Positions 47,080 to 59,079 of a DNA stretch of 64,000 nucleotides are shown one piece after another. The DNA is taken from positions 94,088 through 158,087 of the forward strand of contig JASANE010019471.1 in the NCBI GenBank assembly GCA_030248225.1, read 5' to 3'. Under the pieces are notes generated by a model. That model did no database searches. It had not been told where the DNA came from and was given only the letters and a program-made list of their open reading frames with translations. Both the position numbers and the translations under genes were made by a program. Every line of letters starts with the position of its first letter. Within the stretch, counting starts at the first letter, position 1. Origin of the DNA: Trileptium ribeirensis (taxonomy: Eukaryota; Nematoda; Enoplea; Enoplida; Thoracostomopsidae).

Positions 47080-48114
47080 TTACAATATTGGCAGTGTATG
47101 CGAATCGTGAAGGCGAGTCTTGAACACAGCAACGTTGGGTGCAGTGACAACAGAGTCCGGCAGTGCATTCCACGCATTGACAATACGTTCCGAAAAGATA
47201 TTTTGACGACAGAGCAAGTGCGGAGTGGATGGTGGTTCCAATTTGTAAGAATTTTGACGTAGACAACGGCGGGATGACAGCTTGAACAAGCAAGAGTAGT
47301 CATAATTCAGATTGTTGTGAATCAACTTGTACACCATGATGAGATCTGCGCACAACCTCCTTGTTTGCAAACGCTGTATACCAAGATATCTTAGGCGATT
47401 TTCATAGTCCAAGTTGCGTAAAGCTGGGATAAGCTTGGTAGCACGGCATTGAACACGCTCAATTAGTTGTATGTCACGTACATAGTATAGTGACCACACG
47501 GTTGTCGCATATTCAAGTTTCGAACGAACGAGTGCAAAGTACAGCATTAGAAACATATGCTTATCCCAGTAACGAAATGTGCGCGCAAGTAGTCGCAGAA
47601 TAGAGTTAGCGTCGGCAACAATGCGGGCGCAGTGGTGTGATGGTTTGAGATTAGTTGCAATAGTTACTCCGAGGTCTTTTATGGCATCGACACATGGAAT
47701 CATGTGGTCGTCGATAGTGTATTCGCGCTTGGGGTTGTGATAACCAAGATGAAGACATGCAAACTTGTCGTAGTTAAACTCTGTTGACCATTGTTGCGCC
47801 CACACACTCAATGACAACATATCCTTCTGCAGGTCCGTGATTCCTAGCGAAGGCATTGCGCAATGAATTCTCCTGAGAATTTTGGTATCGTCCGCAAACA
47901 TCCATGTGGCGCTGGATAGATTTTCCACAAGATCGTTATTGTAAAATAGAAATAATAGAGGGCCTAGTACTGTGCCCTGTGGGACACCAGATCTTACTGC
48001 GATGGACTGCGAACGTTGTCCATTGACAACAACCGTTTGCGCACGACCGGACAAGGATGCTTTTACAGAAGTTTCCTCCTGTTTTGCTTCCATGCAGTTA
48101 ATATGCCGATGCAT
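47080..48114 (-). pseudogene. CR1-like LINE, 5' truncated reverse transcriptase (344 codons open)
   Basis: The open frame begins just before motif B and carries GVPQGTVLGPLLFLFYNNDL, then WMFADDTKIL (motif C, both Asp kept). DLGVTIATNLK follows, with YFALVRSKLEYATTVWSLYY, LIERVQCRATKLIPALRNL and the ending SHTLPIL-stop. The C-terminal signature is the same type as the LINE at 39951-42518 and the one at 52516-53896, but the sequences differ, so these are separate families. The fingers and palm motif A and the whole endonuclease are missing. The 3' UTR runs to about 46990, where it meets the Gypsy relic. Confidence 0.88.
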
Positions 48115-48199
48115 CTGTGGTATAGTCAGATCGGGTAAAAAACAACTTTCACAAATTTTGGTTTCGCGCCATTGGGATCGTTAGAGGGCTGGGTAATAT

Positions 48200-48900
48200 A
48201 GAAGCATAGCCATACATTGTGGCTACTAGGTGCCATATATAGTTTGCCTGTACATTGTGGCTCTGTATCAGCAAGCAATAAAAATTGTTGTTTTTCATTA
48301 CCCAACGTTAAGGGTAAAAAAACAAGAGCCAGGTTAAAGTAACAGACGTCTGTTTGAGGCTACGGAGCAGCCAGTTGTGAAGCTATTGGAGTAAGCATAA
48401 CATATAGTAACAGCTGCACATATGTCCCACACAGTCACACAGTGCCAGCATAATAGCTCCCTGCAACCGTTCACCGTAGGCCCATTTTCAGAAATCTCTC
48501 CTCGGATGTCCTCCGTTTCGGCACATTACGTTTGCTTTAAATGACTCGAAATCACCCCTCCGTAAAGTTTGCAAGTTTTTTCCTCGAAAAATGATCAGCG
48601 GGTCCAATAATTGACCATCGCCGCTACAACAAGCAAGCACTGTTGTATTTTCACTGTTGCCGCTGCACGTTATGTTGAAAACCTTTTCCAAGACCGTGCG
48701 ACATTTGGATGGATTCGTCGGATAGCCGCTTTCGTTGGCGCTGTATAGGCATTCTGTTCAGTTTTTTTATTTCCTAGTCGCTCCATCACATTCTCGAGCA
48801 TATTTTTGGTTCAGGTTAAAAAACAACAGGGGATAAAAACCAACAATGTTGTTTTTAACCTCGTCCTTTAAAGGTTTTAGGGTAAAAAAATGAATGTCGA
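48200..48900 (-). pseudogene. pogo/Tigger-like transposase fragment
   Basis: The minus strand near 48745-48488 reads YSANESGYPTNPSK, then TTVLACCSGDGQLLDPLII. This matches the DDE_1 (pogo/Tigger) core, N-A-D-E-(S/T)-G-F followed by TVLAC-x-A-x-G. The first catalytic Asp is replaced by Asn (ANESG). The second Asp and the rest are lost after a stop at 48488. Flanks contain GGGTAAAAAAACA-like motifs on both sides (about 48310 and 48880) that could be degraded termini. Confidence 0.7.
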
Positions 48901-50030
48901 TAACGCAACTAAGTTTGATGTATCATTGTATAGTGGGGTCTGTGTACGGTCAATGTACAAACGACCATAGCCCTTTCAATCTCCTGGCAGCTTGTGTCAC
49001 AAAAGATAGTGAACGTAACTTTAAACTTTTTTGCACAGTTTGGAAGTACCTGCACTCGCGTCAACTCCTACAGCTAACGAATGCGATTTTGGATTGCCTG
49101 TCTCACTGTGAACGAAGTTGAAAGACCATGCAATATATAGCACTAAAGGTAGTAGGGTCTGGTCTTCCGGCTGCAATACAGTGGCAATTATTTCTTTATC
49201 TAACTTGGTCACTATTTTTTAACCCAATCTGACTATATAATTTTGCAAAACAGTTGGCCATTTTAGGTCCAATGGTTTTTGCCTATCTCGAAAATTTCTT
49301 AGCTCAATTCGCATTGTGTCATCGTTTTCAGTATTTGAATCCGATTTGGATGGCTGTTGCTATGCCTTTTCAATTGTTCCTAAGCTTGATCGAGTCCATT
49401 CGACTATTTGAAGCAGCTTCCGATTTGCGAAATATACTCCGTTCCATCAAATAGCTCTTGTACAGTGTCGTTATCGAAACAATAAACCTGGGACACACAC
49501 GTCCGGCACTGAATATCTACGGTTTGTGGCTCCGGCTGTTGACTTTCGTTCGAATCATCAATTAACAACTTGAATATCGGCGGCCTTGTGACGGTTGGCG
49601 GCGTTCACATCATTTTGTTACTGTCGAAAATTTTTGCGCAAACTGTCTGTAGTTACAGATACCATAAAGTATAATTAGCGGCAGGAATAATATTCATCAA
49701 AATTCGCTGTGGCTATGAAATCGCACGCTGCTTGTACCCTAATTGGTTTTTACTTAGAAAAATATTGTCCAAATGTTCCAAAAATATTGAACCGCTTTGC
49801 TTGCTTGCTTGAGTTGGCTCCGTCGACGGAGGGCAAGCATTCTGTGAAGTAATATCATCCACAAGAGTAGACTACTACGCTTTATCATTCGCCAGATTTT
49901 GACATAATTACATCTAGTGTGTGTTCCAGCCTTGGTAAAGATTTTGCATGCTAAGACAGTATCTTTCTTCATTGTATATACGTTGCCATGTCATTCTAGC
50001 TCTTCTACAAAGGCTTGACTTAAGGCATCA
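48901..50030. other. Unassigned stretch with short frames
   Basis: Nothing here is recognised with confidence. A minus-strand stretch near 49500-49390 reads CRTCVSQVYCFDND, which recalls the start of a ZAD finger, but the second Cys pair is absent. Confidence 0.35.
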
Positions 50031-50039
50031 GAGCTGCAT

Positions 50040-51090
50040 TCATCTGCGCTGTGCCTGCCTCAATATGTTGTTACGCCATTGAATCTGATCCGCATCAAGA
50101 TCCATAATGATTTGGTTAAAATTGTTGCGCCAGTTGATTGTTCCATATTCATTTTTGATATGGTTAAGATCTTTTACCACAATGCTATCACATGTACAAC
50201 GAGCGGCGTTGCGGTTGCAGCGCCAGGCAGGCGGTTTTGGATTACGCCAGACAGAGTGGCGGATGCGGTCATAGTTCATCCTTGCAATGTGACCAAGCCA
50301 TCTCAAACGGCTTTTACATAAATTTCACTGTAGGTTGTTGACAGCACCGTTCCCGGATCCTGGCGTTATGGATATGTTGCAGGCGGCTGACATTAAGAAT
50401 GCATCTTAGAGCAGACATCTGGAATACCTCCAACTTGGCTAGGACGGCTTTGGTAATTTCCCAAGTTTCAGAGGCGTATAGTACGACAGAGTTCACCGCG
50501 GCGTTATAGACACGCATCTTGAGCTTGGTTGTTAGATCTGGGCGGCAGAACACGTGTGTTCTCAGTTCCCCAAATTTTTGCGACGCCTTTGCAATTCTAG
50601 AATCGATATCCGTCACGGCTACGCGCTTGCAGAACCAAGATAGGTGAAGGCATCGGTCAATTCTATTGCTTGTCCATAGACCGTCAAATTTGGAGGCCTG
50701 TCAAGGTGGAAATACATTGCGATACTCTGCAGGTTTTATAGGGAAGCCGAGCATGCAAGCGTTGGTGGATATCCGGTCAAGCAAGCGTTGGCAGGACCCT
50801 TCATCTAGTTGCAGGATTGCGTGGCATCGTCCGCGTATGCCAGATCTGAGACAATATCCATTGTACTGAATTGCATACCGTCATGAGTTTCAGCTGCCTT
50901 CATCATTATCCAATCCAGCACGATGTTGAACAGCATGGGGAGAGTACGCAACCTTGCCTTACGCCGGTTGAAACTGGGAAGTTACGGGAAAGTCCGGACT
51001 GCGAGCGGACGAAGGAAGTAGCACCACTATACATATTTTGGAAGATTTTGATGTAGACTGAGGGGAATCCACACTTGTGTAGTGCAAAAC
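50040..51090 (-). pseudogene. RTE-clade LINE, reverse transcriptase remnant
   Basis: Minus-strand pieces in order: KCGFPSVYIKIFQNMYSGA, FPVSTGVRQGCVLSP (motif B) and SDLAYADDAT (motif C). These are followed by FTYLGS, SRIAKASQKFGELR, VLYASETWEITKA, ERCCQQPTVKF and RWLGHIARMNYDRIRHSVW near 50270. The STGVRQGCVLSP, LYASETW and RWLGHIxRM chain is diagnostic of RTE elements. Frameshifts at about 50310 and 50900 break it. The 5' end is truncated near 51090. Confidence 0.85.
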
Positions 51091-52200
51091 TATACCGGAA
51101 CCGGAATTCCGGTTTAAAAATTTTGTCTGAAATTTTCCACATTTTTGCTTCAGCTGATATCCGAACCAAACAAATGTAATATATTATACAATGATCAAGC
51201 TCCAATACAACCAATCAAAAGAGAAGATTAACGAAGCAATTTGCCGTGTTAAACGTAAGTAGGTGACATAATTTTAATAGGAATTTTTCATATTAACCTG
51301 CAGGATTTTGTTAGTAAAACAAATCAAATCCAGTTCGATGCTTGTAACAGCTATTTTACACATTCCAAAGTCTGCGGGGTACGTTCGAATTAAACCAGTC
51401 TAACTCGGTAACAGAGTGTGGCTTACGTAGAAGTACTTAGCATATCCTTGGCTAATATAAATTGCGTCAGGCACCAGCCAGTGCGCCTGTAACCTTTGCA
51501 AATCAGTCTAAACTGAAATAAAGTAACGTTATCTGCAACGCAGCCAGAAACTGCTTTCTCGGCAATGAACTGTATTTATTGAAACTGTGCGAGCAGCATC
51601 ACAGTTTATCTCATTTATATCATTCTGATTAGAAAGTTATCATTATCATCTACTGACGGGCACTGTTTGTCCAACGCTAGCCTAAACAGTGTCTCTGACC
51701 AGTGATGAGAAATTTACCTTCTATTATTTTCTCTTAGAGATATATAAACCAATAATTTCAAGTTTCCTACAGAAAAACATTTAAAAAAAATGTGTGTAGT
51801 AAAGGGAGGCGACTGGAGACAGAGCGAAAGTGTTTGTTCTACGTTCCATGCGTTGTAAGCACATTCAATTTGACGCAGTACACGGAAGGGTGTATTTTTT
51901 TGCTCTGTGTGTCCAAAACCCGACATATTGATGCATAAATAAACATTATTAGCTTCCGCAGTCTCTTTACAGTTTCAGAAAGGCAATAATGCCATCGCAA
52001 CACATTAAGTTTAATGTAAAAGTTATTTTAATGCATTTTAAATCCTATATATATACCTTCATTTATTCCTTCATCTGTTTTACTATATGTAAATTTCGAA
52101 GACCAGGTTCCGGTTCCGGTTTAAATGGTCGAGTTCGGTTGCTGGTTCAGGTTATTCCCTGTCCATTGGATGTCACTGCCGGCCGTAGGCATCGAAGTGG
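51091..52200. other. Intergenic stretch, no gene recognised
   Basis: GGAACCGGAATTCCGG near 51098 is palindromic, and a related GGTTCCGGTTCCGG run is found near 52105. Otherwise it is AT-rich sequence without recognisable coding. Confidence 0.4.
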
Positions 52201-52214
52201 GATCCATTTCAGAC

Positions 52215-52470
52215 GGTGAATTACAGGTAGTCTATTGAGGCGACCAAACAGTAGCATATTCCAGGATCGGTCTGACCATCGATTTAAACAAAGGTAGTTG
52301 AACTAACGGTGACGTCGAGGTCCTTGACCTGCCTCACGTATTCCAATGCATGCCCTCCGATATGGTAACTAAGTGGGACGGATTCTCTTACATGGATAAT
52401 CCGAGTTTATTGGGCTTCAAAGCAGCCGGTTTCCATCGGACCAAACTTAGATGGCGTTGATATAGTAATG
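52215..52470 (-). pseudogene. Short CR1-like LINE fragment
   Basis: In broken minus-strand frames YHIGGHALEYVRQVKDLDVTV can be read. It corresponds to the segment before DLGV in CR1-like RTs, and a degraded GQTDPGICYCLVASIDY-like segment follows. It is opposite in orientation to the next LINE. Only about 250 bp are recognisable. Confidence 0.45.
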
Positions 52471-52515
52471 ATAAATGAAAATGTGTGTAATAATTACATG
52501 CAGTGTGTATAAGTG

Positions 52516-53896
52516 TCTCTGGATGTTGGTGTGTTACCAGACGACTGGCTAATAGCTAACGTCGTTCCTATTTACAAGAAAGGACCACGACAAAATCCTA
52601 ATAATTATCGCCCTATCAGCCTGACGTCTTCATCCTGTAAAGTACTTGAGAAACTGTTGCAGCGCGCATTATTCCAGCACATTCATTAACATCGACTGCT
52701 CTACTCAACACAAAACGGATTCATCAAAGGCAAAACAACATTGCTAGAACTTCTAGACTTTTGCAATTTTGTGATTTCCTGCATTGACTCTGGTGACTCT
52801 GTTGATGTTTGCTTCCTTGATATATGCAAGGCCTTTGACTCAGTTAACCATCAATTGTTGTTGGATACGCTTGGTAGCTATGGCATTTCCGGGCTACTTC
52901 ATAACTGGCTGTCAGCGTTCCTAATTAACCGTGTGCAACGGGTAACGATAGAGGGTGTTTTATCTGATTGCGTCAGTGTTATAAGCGGAGTACCCCAGGG
53001 ATCGGTGCTCGGACCGCTGTTGTTTTTGTTCATAATTGATAACATGGATACTTATTGTTCATGTTTTATTGCAAAATTCGCAGATGACGCTCGAATTGCT
53101 AGACGAATCAATAGTCGCTATCCCGTATATGATTGTCATTTTCTTCAAAACGACATTAACGGTATGTCTAATTATGGCGTTCATAACATAATCACATTTG
53201 CAGATGATAAATGTGAAATACACCACATTGGTCGTAACAATCCAGAATTCGGCTATAGTTTTCAGGGGCGTGGCCTTCTTTCCATCGAGTCGGTGAATGA
53301 TCTAGGAGTTATTATATCGAGAAATCTGAAGTCATCTTCATATTGTGCCCATGTTGCGTCTAAAGCGGAGAAGGCTTTCCACGTCATCAGACGCTGTTTC
53401 AAACCTCTTTCTAAACAAGTATTTCTACCACTGTATAAATCATTCGTGCGATCACGACTTGAATATGCTACACCAGTTTGGTCGCCCTACATGATCAGAG
53501 ATATACACTTATTAGAAAGAGTTCATCGTCGGGCTACTAAGCAAGTAATGGGCCGTTGTAATTTGTCCTACGAGGCTTGCGTGGAATTTCTCGGATTACA
53601 GCGACTATTCGACGAGACGACGCCGCCAAGGTCTTATTCTGGTATACAAGACGCTAAACGGATATTTCAATTATGACTGGACATCGCTGTTTGACTGAGC
53701 ATTTGACGAACGCACAAGAGGACATCCAATCAAACTTAGAGTAAAACGGACTCCGTGATTGGATGTGGCTTTGCACTTCGTTAACTTTCGTATCGTTAAT
53801 GACTGGAACAATCTTCCCCCCGCCGTGGTTACAGCACCTAGCGTAGCTGCTTTCAAGTCAAGGGTCCACGTCTCTGGTCATCTTCCATCCATTTAA
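52516..53896 (+). pseudogene. CR1-like LINE reverse transcriptase, 5' truncated, with stop and frameshift
   Basis: The frame starts LPDDWLIANVVPIYKKG and YRPISLTSSSCKVLEKLL, has one stop (HIH-stop, about 52687), and then runs open 52741-53676. It shows VCFLDICKAFDSVNHQLLL (A), GVPQGSVLGPLLFLFIIDN (B), AKFADDARIA (C), NDLGVIISRNLKSS, VRSRLEYATPVWSPYM and LLERVHRRATKQVM. A frameshift near 53620 leads to LILVYKTLNGYFNYDW and the end GHLPSI-stop at 53896. A CCGGAG/CTCCGG stem-loop at about 53955-53972 lies in the 3' UTR. This is the same clade as the LINEs at 36904 and 47080. Confidence 0.87.
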
Positions 53897-53979
53897 TCTG
53901 GTTCTGCCTTGTTCTCGAATACATTGCAGATATCAACGCATCGACCATAACCTCCGGAGTCTAGTCTCCGGTGAATTTC

Positions 53980-56900
53980 CGTCTGCTTTCACTGTTCCAA
54001 CTTTAGAAATCTTGTCAATCGACGGGCAGATGGATCCACAAGTAAGTAATTGCTATAGTTATATCAGTGTCGCTCCTACTAAGCACTTATTTGCCACGTA
54101 AGTTTTTATAAGGAAATTATTATTACTAAGTTACTTGTAGCCGGTATTAAGATTATTTATATGTGAAGTCCTATCAGGCTCTGATCATGTTCTTTGAACC
54201 GTCAGATATCACTCCAGAAATTTAATACATCGAAAGCCAGAATAGTACACTTTAACACAATCTGTGGCGCTCACACTAAAAATAAATCTTTTTCCAGACG
54301 TAAAGAATATCAACATAAGCACGCGGTAACTTTAAAACGAGTTCTTTCCGAAGGCTTTCCGTTTATCGCAGCAAATCAACTCTGTGCCCGCTAATCCATA
54401 AGGTAACAACTCCACGTACATATTAGCGGTAACCTTTAAAATATTAAACTAATAAAATCAATACGAATAAACTCAGCGCAATTATTTGCGTTACAGCGTA
54501 ACTCTACCGACACCAAACTAAGACTAGAAGTAAAAATAAAAACCTAAATGTTATTTTATTTTGCTTCGTTGTGAGTGGGGTTGCATGGGAATTTTTCTTA
54601 TGTCGGCTATCGGAATTAAAAAGGGGACGGAATTCGTCACCGAAAGATTGTGTGGTTCGAGGTGTGGCCAGTAGAATGCCGGTGGGACGCTTGGGTATGG
54701 CGCGCGTCTTTCTTTTCGTGAGCGATTCTAGTGCCCTATATATTTCGCAATGCGGCGTGGTCCTTGCTCGGCTGTATTGCTCGAGTTCCAGATAATTGGG
54801 CAACAGACACGGATATATATAAGCTTTATTGCAACGCACGATAAAATATTAGAATACTGTTATCACGCCCGTAGATCACTTGCGGCACTGCTTTGATTAC
54901 CGTATCAAAATAACGTACTCTTATCAGTGCTCGATTCATACAGTTAATCGAGCTCTCGTTACCAAAATGATCGTGCTATTTTTAGTACCAGATTGCTTTC
55001 AGCTCACGCTTATACACAGCCGGTTTCCTTGCACAGTCTGACACTCGATTTGCAGTCTGACGTTTCACTTTCACTATGCACTTCGGCCCCTGAACTCGGT
55101 ACTCTCGACAATCCCTATCTATTGCTTTAGTTCTTAGGTTAAGTTAAATCTACCGACTACTTGACCTAGTCATTACCGTTAAGTTATCAAAGCTATTGTT
55201 TAAAGGTTACACTTGAGCGATAGTGATTAGGGTTTATTTTATGTGTTACGTTACTAACGTTATGGTTTTAACGCAACACACTCCCGGACGGAAAGTGCAC
55301 CATGCGCTTATGTAATTACCTCAACCTAAGCCTTAGAGTTACAGTAATAGTGCCAGTTATATTAAACAGGCCGACCCCGGACGGATGCCTGATCACGTTA
55401 CGTATTAAAACTGTACAGTAGCGGTCGACTACTATGCAGTTGAAGTTTGCTCAGCGTATGCCCCGGACCGAACACGATACTGGTATATAGGTAAGATGCT
55501 CAAGTTTTTGGTCGTCCGAACCAATCCCTTTCTCAACCGGTCTGATCAAGAATAATGCTCCCACGTCGACGACCCCGGACGGATGCCAGACGACGCAGTT
55601 ACACTACTAATAATTTCGAGACCCACCTGCACTCTCGCCCTGGTTACCACTCACTCGACACAAAAGGGCCGAAATTTTTAAAGTATTACTAAAACTCGTA
55701 CGTTGCTATTAACCCATCGCCCCTATTACACTTAAGGCCACTTCTACCTATTTTATGAGGAAAAATAATATTACGTAATGAATAAAGTAGTACAGAAATA
55801 GGGTTACTTATTTGTGTCACCGATTACTGTTCTTCCCTTAAGCTAGGCCTTTCTTCAATCTAGTCCATAAAATCAAGTCACATGCCACGCATTCTTTGCG
55901 CTTCCAAAAAGATAAACTGTTTCCGTGAGATCCAAAAGGAAACCAGAGTATAGGCGTTTCCTATAATTCAAATTACTAGTCCACTGGGCGAAGGCCCTTG
56001 TGTAGGCGCCTTTCCAGTAGAACAACTATGGTACTATAGTCGATAAACAATAGCAACAATACTCTGCGTATCGATATTATCTCCCAAACGTATAAAAACC
56101 ACTCTTATTGACATAAAATCATTATAAACAAAGCCGGAAGTAAACAGCATTAGCGATGTAACCGCTAACATAAAACATAAAAGTAACAAGAAGACTATAC
56201 GTAGCATTCTTTTAGAAACCGTGCTTTCTGAGATTCGAAAACTGACTGAACTTAATGAACAAAACCACGAACCACTGTACATAGCTAATAATTAGAACGA
56301 AAGGGATTTATGCAAATTAGTTAGAGAACAGGAAATAAAATTAATTTTAAGATTTTAGAAAACTAAAAACCCATGGAAACATAACTATAAGTTAGCTAAA
56401 CTTAATTGTTGCAAAATATGCAAATGAAGTTAAGCTTAAGTTGAAATTTAAAAACAAAACCCAAAGTAATGTTTTAAGGACCAGCAAATAAGCAAAAAAA
56501 AGTTAAAAACCCGAATTTATAGGGTTTTGGCCCCCTATAGCATACCGGACTCCCGACAATTGTGTATTACGTATGTTGATCAGTACGCAGTAGATAGCTA
56601 TGTACGTTCTGTTAAATTATCTGTCGAAAACACTACAATTTCGCAATACTTCCACGACAGTTCGTAACTGCATATAACCAGGTCATATCCCGGTACAATT
56701 TTGATTGTTTTGTGAGGAGCAAATAATACAGACACTAAACGTGAACGTGAACAGTTGGTTTATGAAATATGATTTCAATCACTACGCATATGGATGGCCT
56801 TGTAAGATTCAGCATGTATTAATATAAAATCTGGGGAAACCACTATACTTTGCAACTTTTTGATTGCGATTTAATTTTGCGGCGCCTTAGTGCGATAAAC

Positions 56901-57827
56901 TAAATTCAGAAAAACACACCACGTTTGTTAAACGTAAACTAACTTAAACCACATTAACGGCTTATTTACAAAACCTACACACCACCCACAAAAACCTAAA
57001 TTTACTATGCAGCAATATATAAATGTAAAATAAGTGAAAATACATCACTTTTGTATTAAAACCACCACTTTTATTGTCTGTGAAAAATGCTGGATTTGCC
57101 CCTCCACTATTAATGTACTTACTTGCGTGCCTTGTTTATTATAACAGACAGTTTCAATATTTTTTGGATTCTTGATTCAATCACCGACATAACGCTCCTG
57201 CACGTATACAGTCTATGCGCCACCTGTCTTGTTATATGTACAGAATACACACGATTAATATTTGAGGTAATGCACAAAAGAAATAATTGTGCAACAGCTG
57301 TTCTCCAACAGAATTTAGGAGCGCAGCAAGCTATTCAAAAGTTGCCGACTGACTAAAGGTGGGGCCCATAAAGAAAAATTGCTGCCACCATCGTGAAAGA
57401 TTCCATTTCTGCCGATTTTCGCCCAAAAATGAGAAGCCACCTCCTCCTTCCCTTGTTTTTCTGCGTGAATGAATAGAAGATATAATGTGGCTGCTCTTGC
57501 CTAGATCTGGAATGTAAAAATTACAGTAGCTGATAGATACTGGAGGCCGTTATATAGCGAAGTAGTAACTTATAACGTATTAGACAACCAAATCATTCAT
57601 GCTCATAGTGGAGAAGGCTTACCTTCTACCTGTGGCTTGGACCCCCTCCTCGGATTGCGCCGATGTCTCACCCCTGAAAATGGTAAAAGGCAAAAATCGC
57701 GGAAATTGGCGCAAATCGGGGCAATATTGACAAAAATCATGGGAAAATCAACAAAAACCGGGGTACTTACAAAAATTAGAGTCCCGGAACACTTTGAACA
57801 TTTCTGCGGCGTTTACGTTATAAAATA
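53980..57827. other. Long intergenic stretch; unrecognised frames and a CCCCGGACGGATGCC repeat
   Basis: No known gene was found. The phrase CCCCGGACGGATGCC or a close variant occurs near 55373 and 55570, with shorter forms at 55283 and 55460. This may reflect an old LTR or a local repeat. An 82-codon minus-strand frame (56282-56034) holds a strongly hydrophobic stretch MLRIVFLLLLCFMLAVTSL, a possible membrane segment, but it has no family. Frames at 54194-54394, 54504-54839 and 57123-57356 are also unrecognised. Confidence 0.35.
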
Positions 57828-58204
57828 CCCTCAATGTGTAAATTTTGTCCCCCAATGGTCTAGACCACACCACCCAGTCTATACAGCATATGCCTACACT
57901 ATATAATGCATAGATGAAGTATGAGACACCATAAACTTAATTACTGTGGTTAAATCTACCTATTGTTCATTACTCACGGTGACAAGGACACAATCCACAA
58001 ACACATTATATAAGGCGTGTAAATAACAGCATGGTGTTAACACCCCATAAATTTTATGATGCAGTCAACGCCATACTATTATCGACACTAATTTGCCTAG
58101 GTATACTATCATACAATACCACCGGAAACACCATGGTGTCCAAGACACCACCATGATTGGTGGTAGAAAAGACACTTTGGGTGGACAAAACTTTCACATG
58201 GGGG
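57828..58204. mobile_element. Hairpin-rich TIR element, copy A
   Basis: The left end TCAATGTGTAAATTTTGTCC is inverted against the right end GGACAAAACTTTCACATGGG. The body is made of small hairpins built on GGTGTC/GACACC: CAGCATGGTGTTAACACC, CCATGGTGTCCAAGACACCA and CACCACCATGATTGGTGGT. No ORF of note was found. A second copy lies at 58671-59050 in the same orientation. Confidence 0.8.
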
Positions 58205-58232
58205 CTCTTTTACAACGTAAACGCTGCATTAG

Positions 58233-58650
58233 AAGATTGGATTGGCCGAGATTGTTCTTCTATCTGCTGAACGATCTGTTTGCATTTCTGTAACTAGCAT
58301 TAGAATTGCACTTACAGGCAAACTAATGAATCTCATTCACCGGTCTCAATCAAGCATCCTGTAATTGACTTTGGGTTTAAACCACCATTACGACACAGTT
58401 TCGGGCTGCGACCACGCGATTTAGGTGACTATGAATTAGACTGATTAGATTGGTTGAGCTTGTTCTTCTATTGCTGTATGATCTGTTTGCCTTTCTCAAA
58501 CTAGAATTGGAATTACTCTTACAGACAATCTATTAATGAATCTCATTCACAAGTCTCAATCGAGCATCCTATAATTGACTCTGCGTTTAAGCAACCATTA
58601 CAAAACAGTTGTGGACTGTACCGCGAGATTTGGATGATTATGAATTATGC
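58233..58650. repeat. Tandem repeat, two units of about 210 bp, between the hairpin-rich elements
   Basis: Unit 1 starts AGATTGGATTGGCCGAG (58233) and unit 2 AGATTGGTTGAGC (about 58447). Both contain GTTCTTCTAT, GATCTGTTTGC, AATGAATCTCATTCAC and CTCAATC(A/G)AGCATCCT in the same order. Together with the flanking elements this gives an A-B-B-A layout over 1.2 kb. Confidence 0.85.
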
Positions 58651-58670
58651 GGCGTTCCCGCTATGAAGGA

Positions 58671-59050
58671 CCCCCATTTTAAAGTTTTGTCCCCCAAGGG
58701 TCTAGACCAGACCACAAAGTGGTATACGGTATATGCCTACACTATATAATGTAATTGATGGTGTATGAAACACCATCAACGTTGCTATAGTGTCTTAATC
58801 TACCTATTATTTTTACTCACGGTGTCAAGGACACCGTACACAAACCCATTATATATTACGTTTAAATAACAGCATGGTGTAGCTAACACAATATAAATTT
58901 TATGGTGTAGTCTACGCCATACAATTATCGACACTCCACTACCTATGTATACTATCTGAAAATATAATCACAAACACCATGGTGTCAAAGACGCCATATA
59001 TTTGATGGTGGCAGAGACACTCAGGGTGGTCAAAACTTTCACATGAGGGG
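58671..59050. mobile_element. Hairpin-rich TIR element, copy A'
   Basis: The left end CCCCCATTTTAAAGTTTTGT pairs with the right end CAAAACTTTCACATGAGGGG. It is alignable to copy A throughout. Its hairpins are clearer here: CACGGTGTCAAGGACACCGT, ATGGTGTATGAAACACCAT, ATGGTGTAGTCTACGCCAT and ATGGTGTCAAAGACGCCAT. The following CACGTAAACGCTGCATTA also occurs after copy A, so the duplication extends about 20 bp beyond the TIR. Confidence 0.8.
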
Positions 59051-59079
59051 TGCTTTATCACGTAAACGCTGCATTATCA

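Noticed and set aside
49380..49500. ZAD-type zinc finger (minus strand CRTCVSQVYC)
   Set aside because: The second Cys pair and the rest of the domain are missing, and stops follow within a few dozen codons.
54504..54839. 111-codon minus-strand ORF
   Set aside because: No motif, composition biased to Thr/Arg/Leu, overlapped by a plus-strand frame of similar length.
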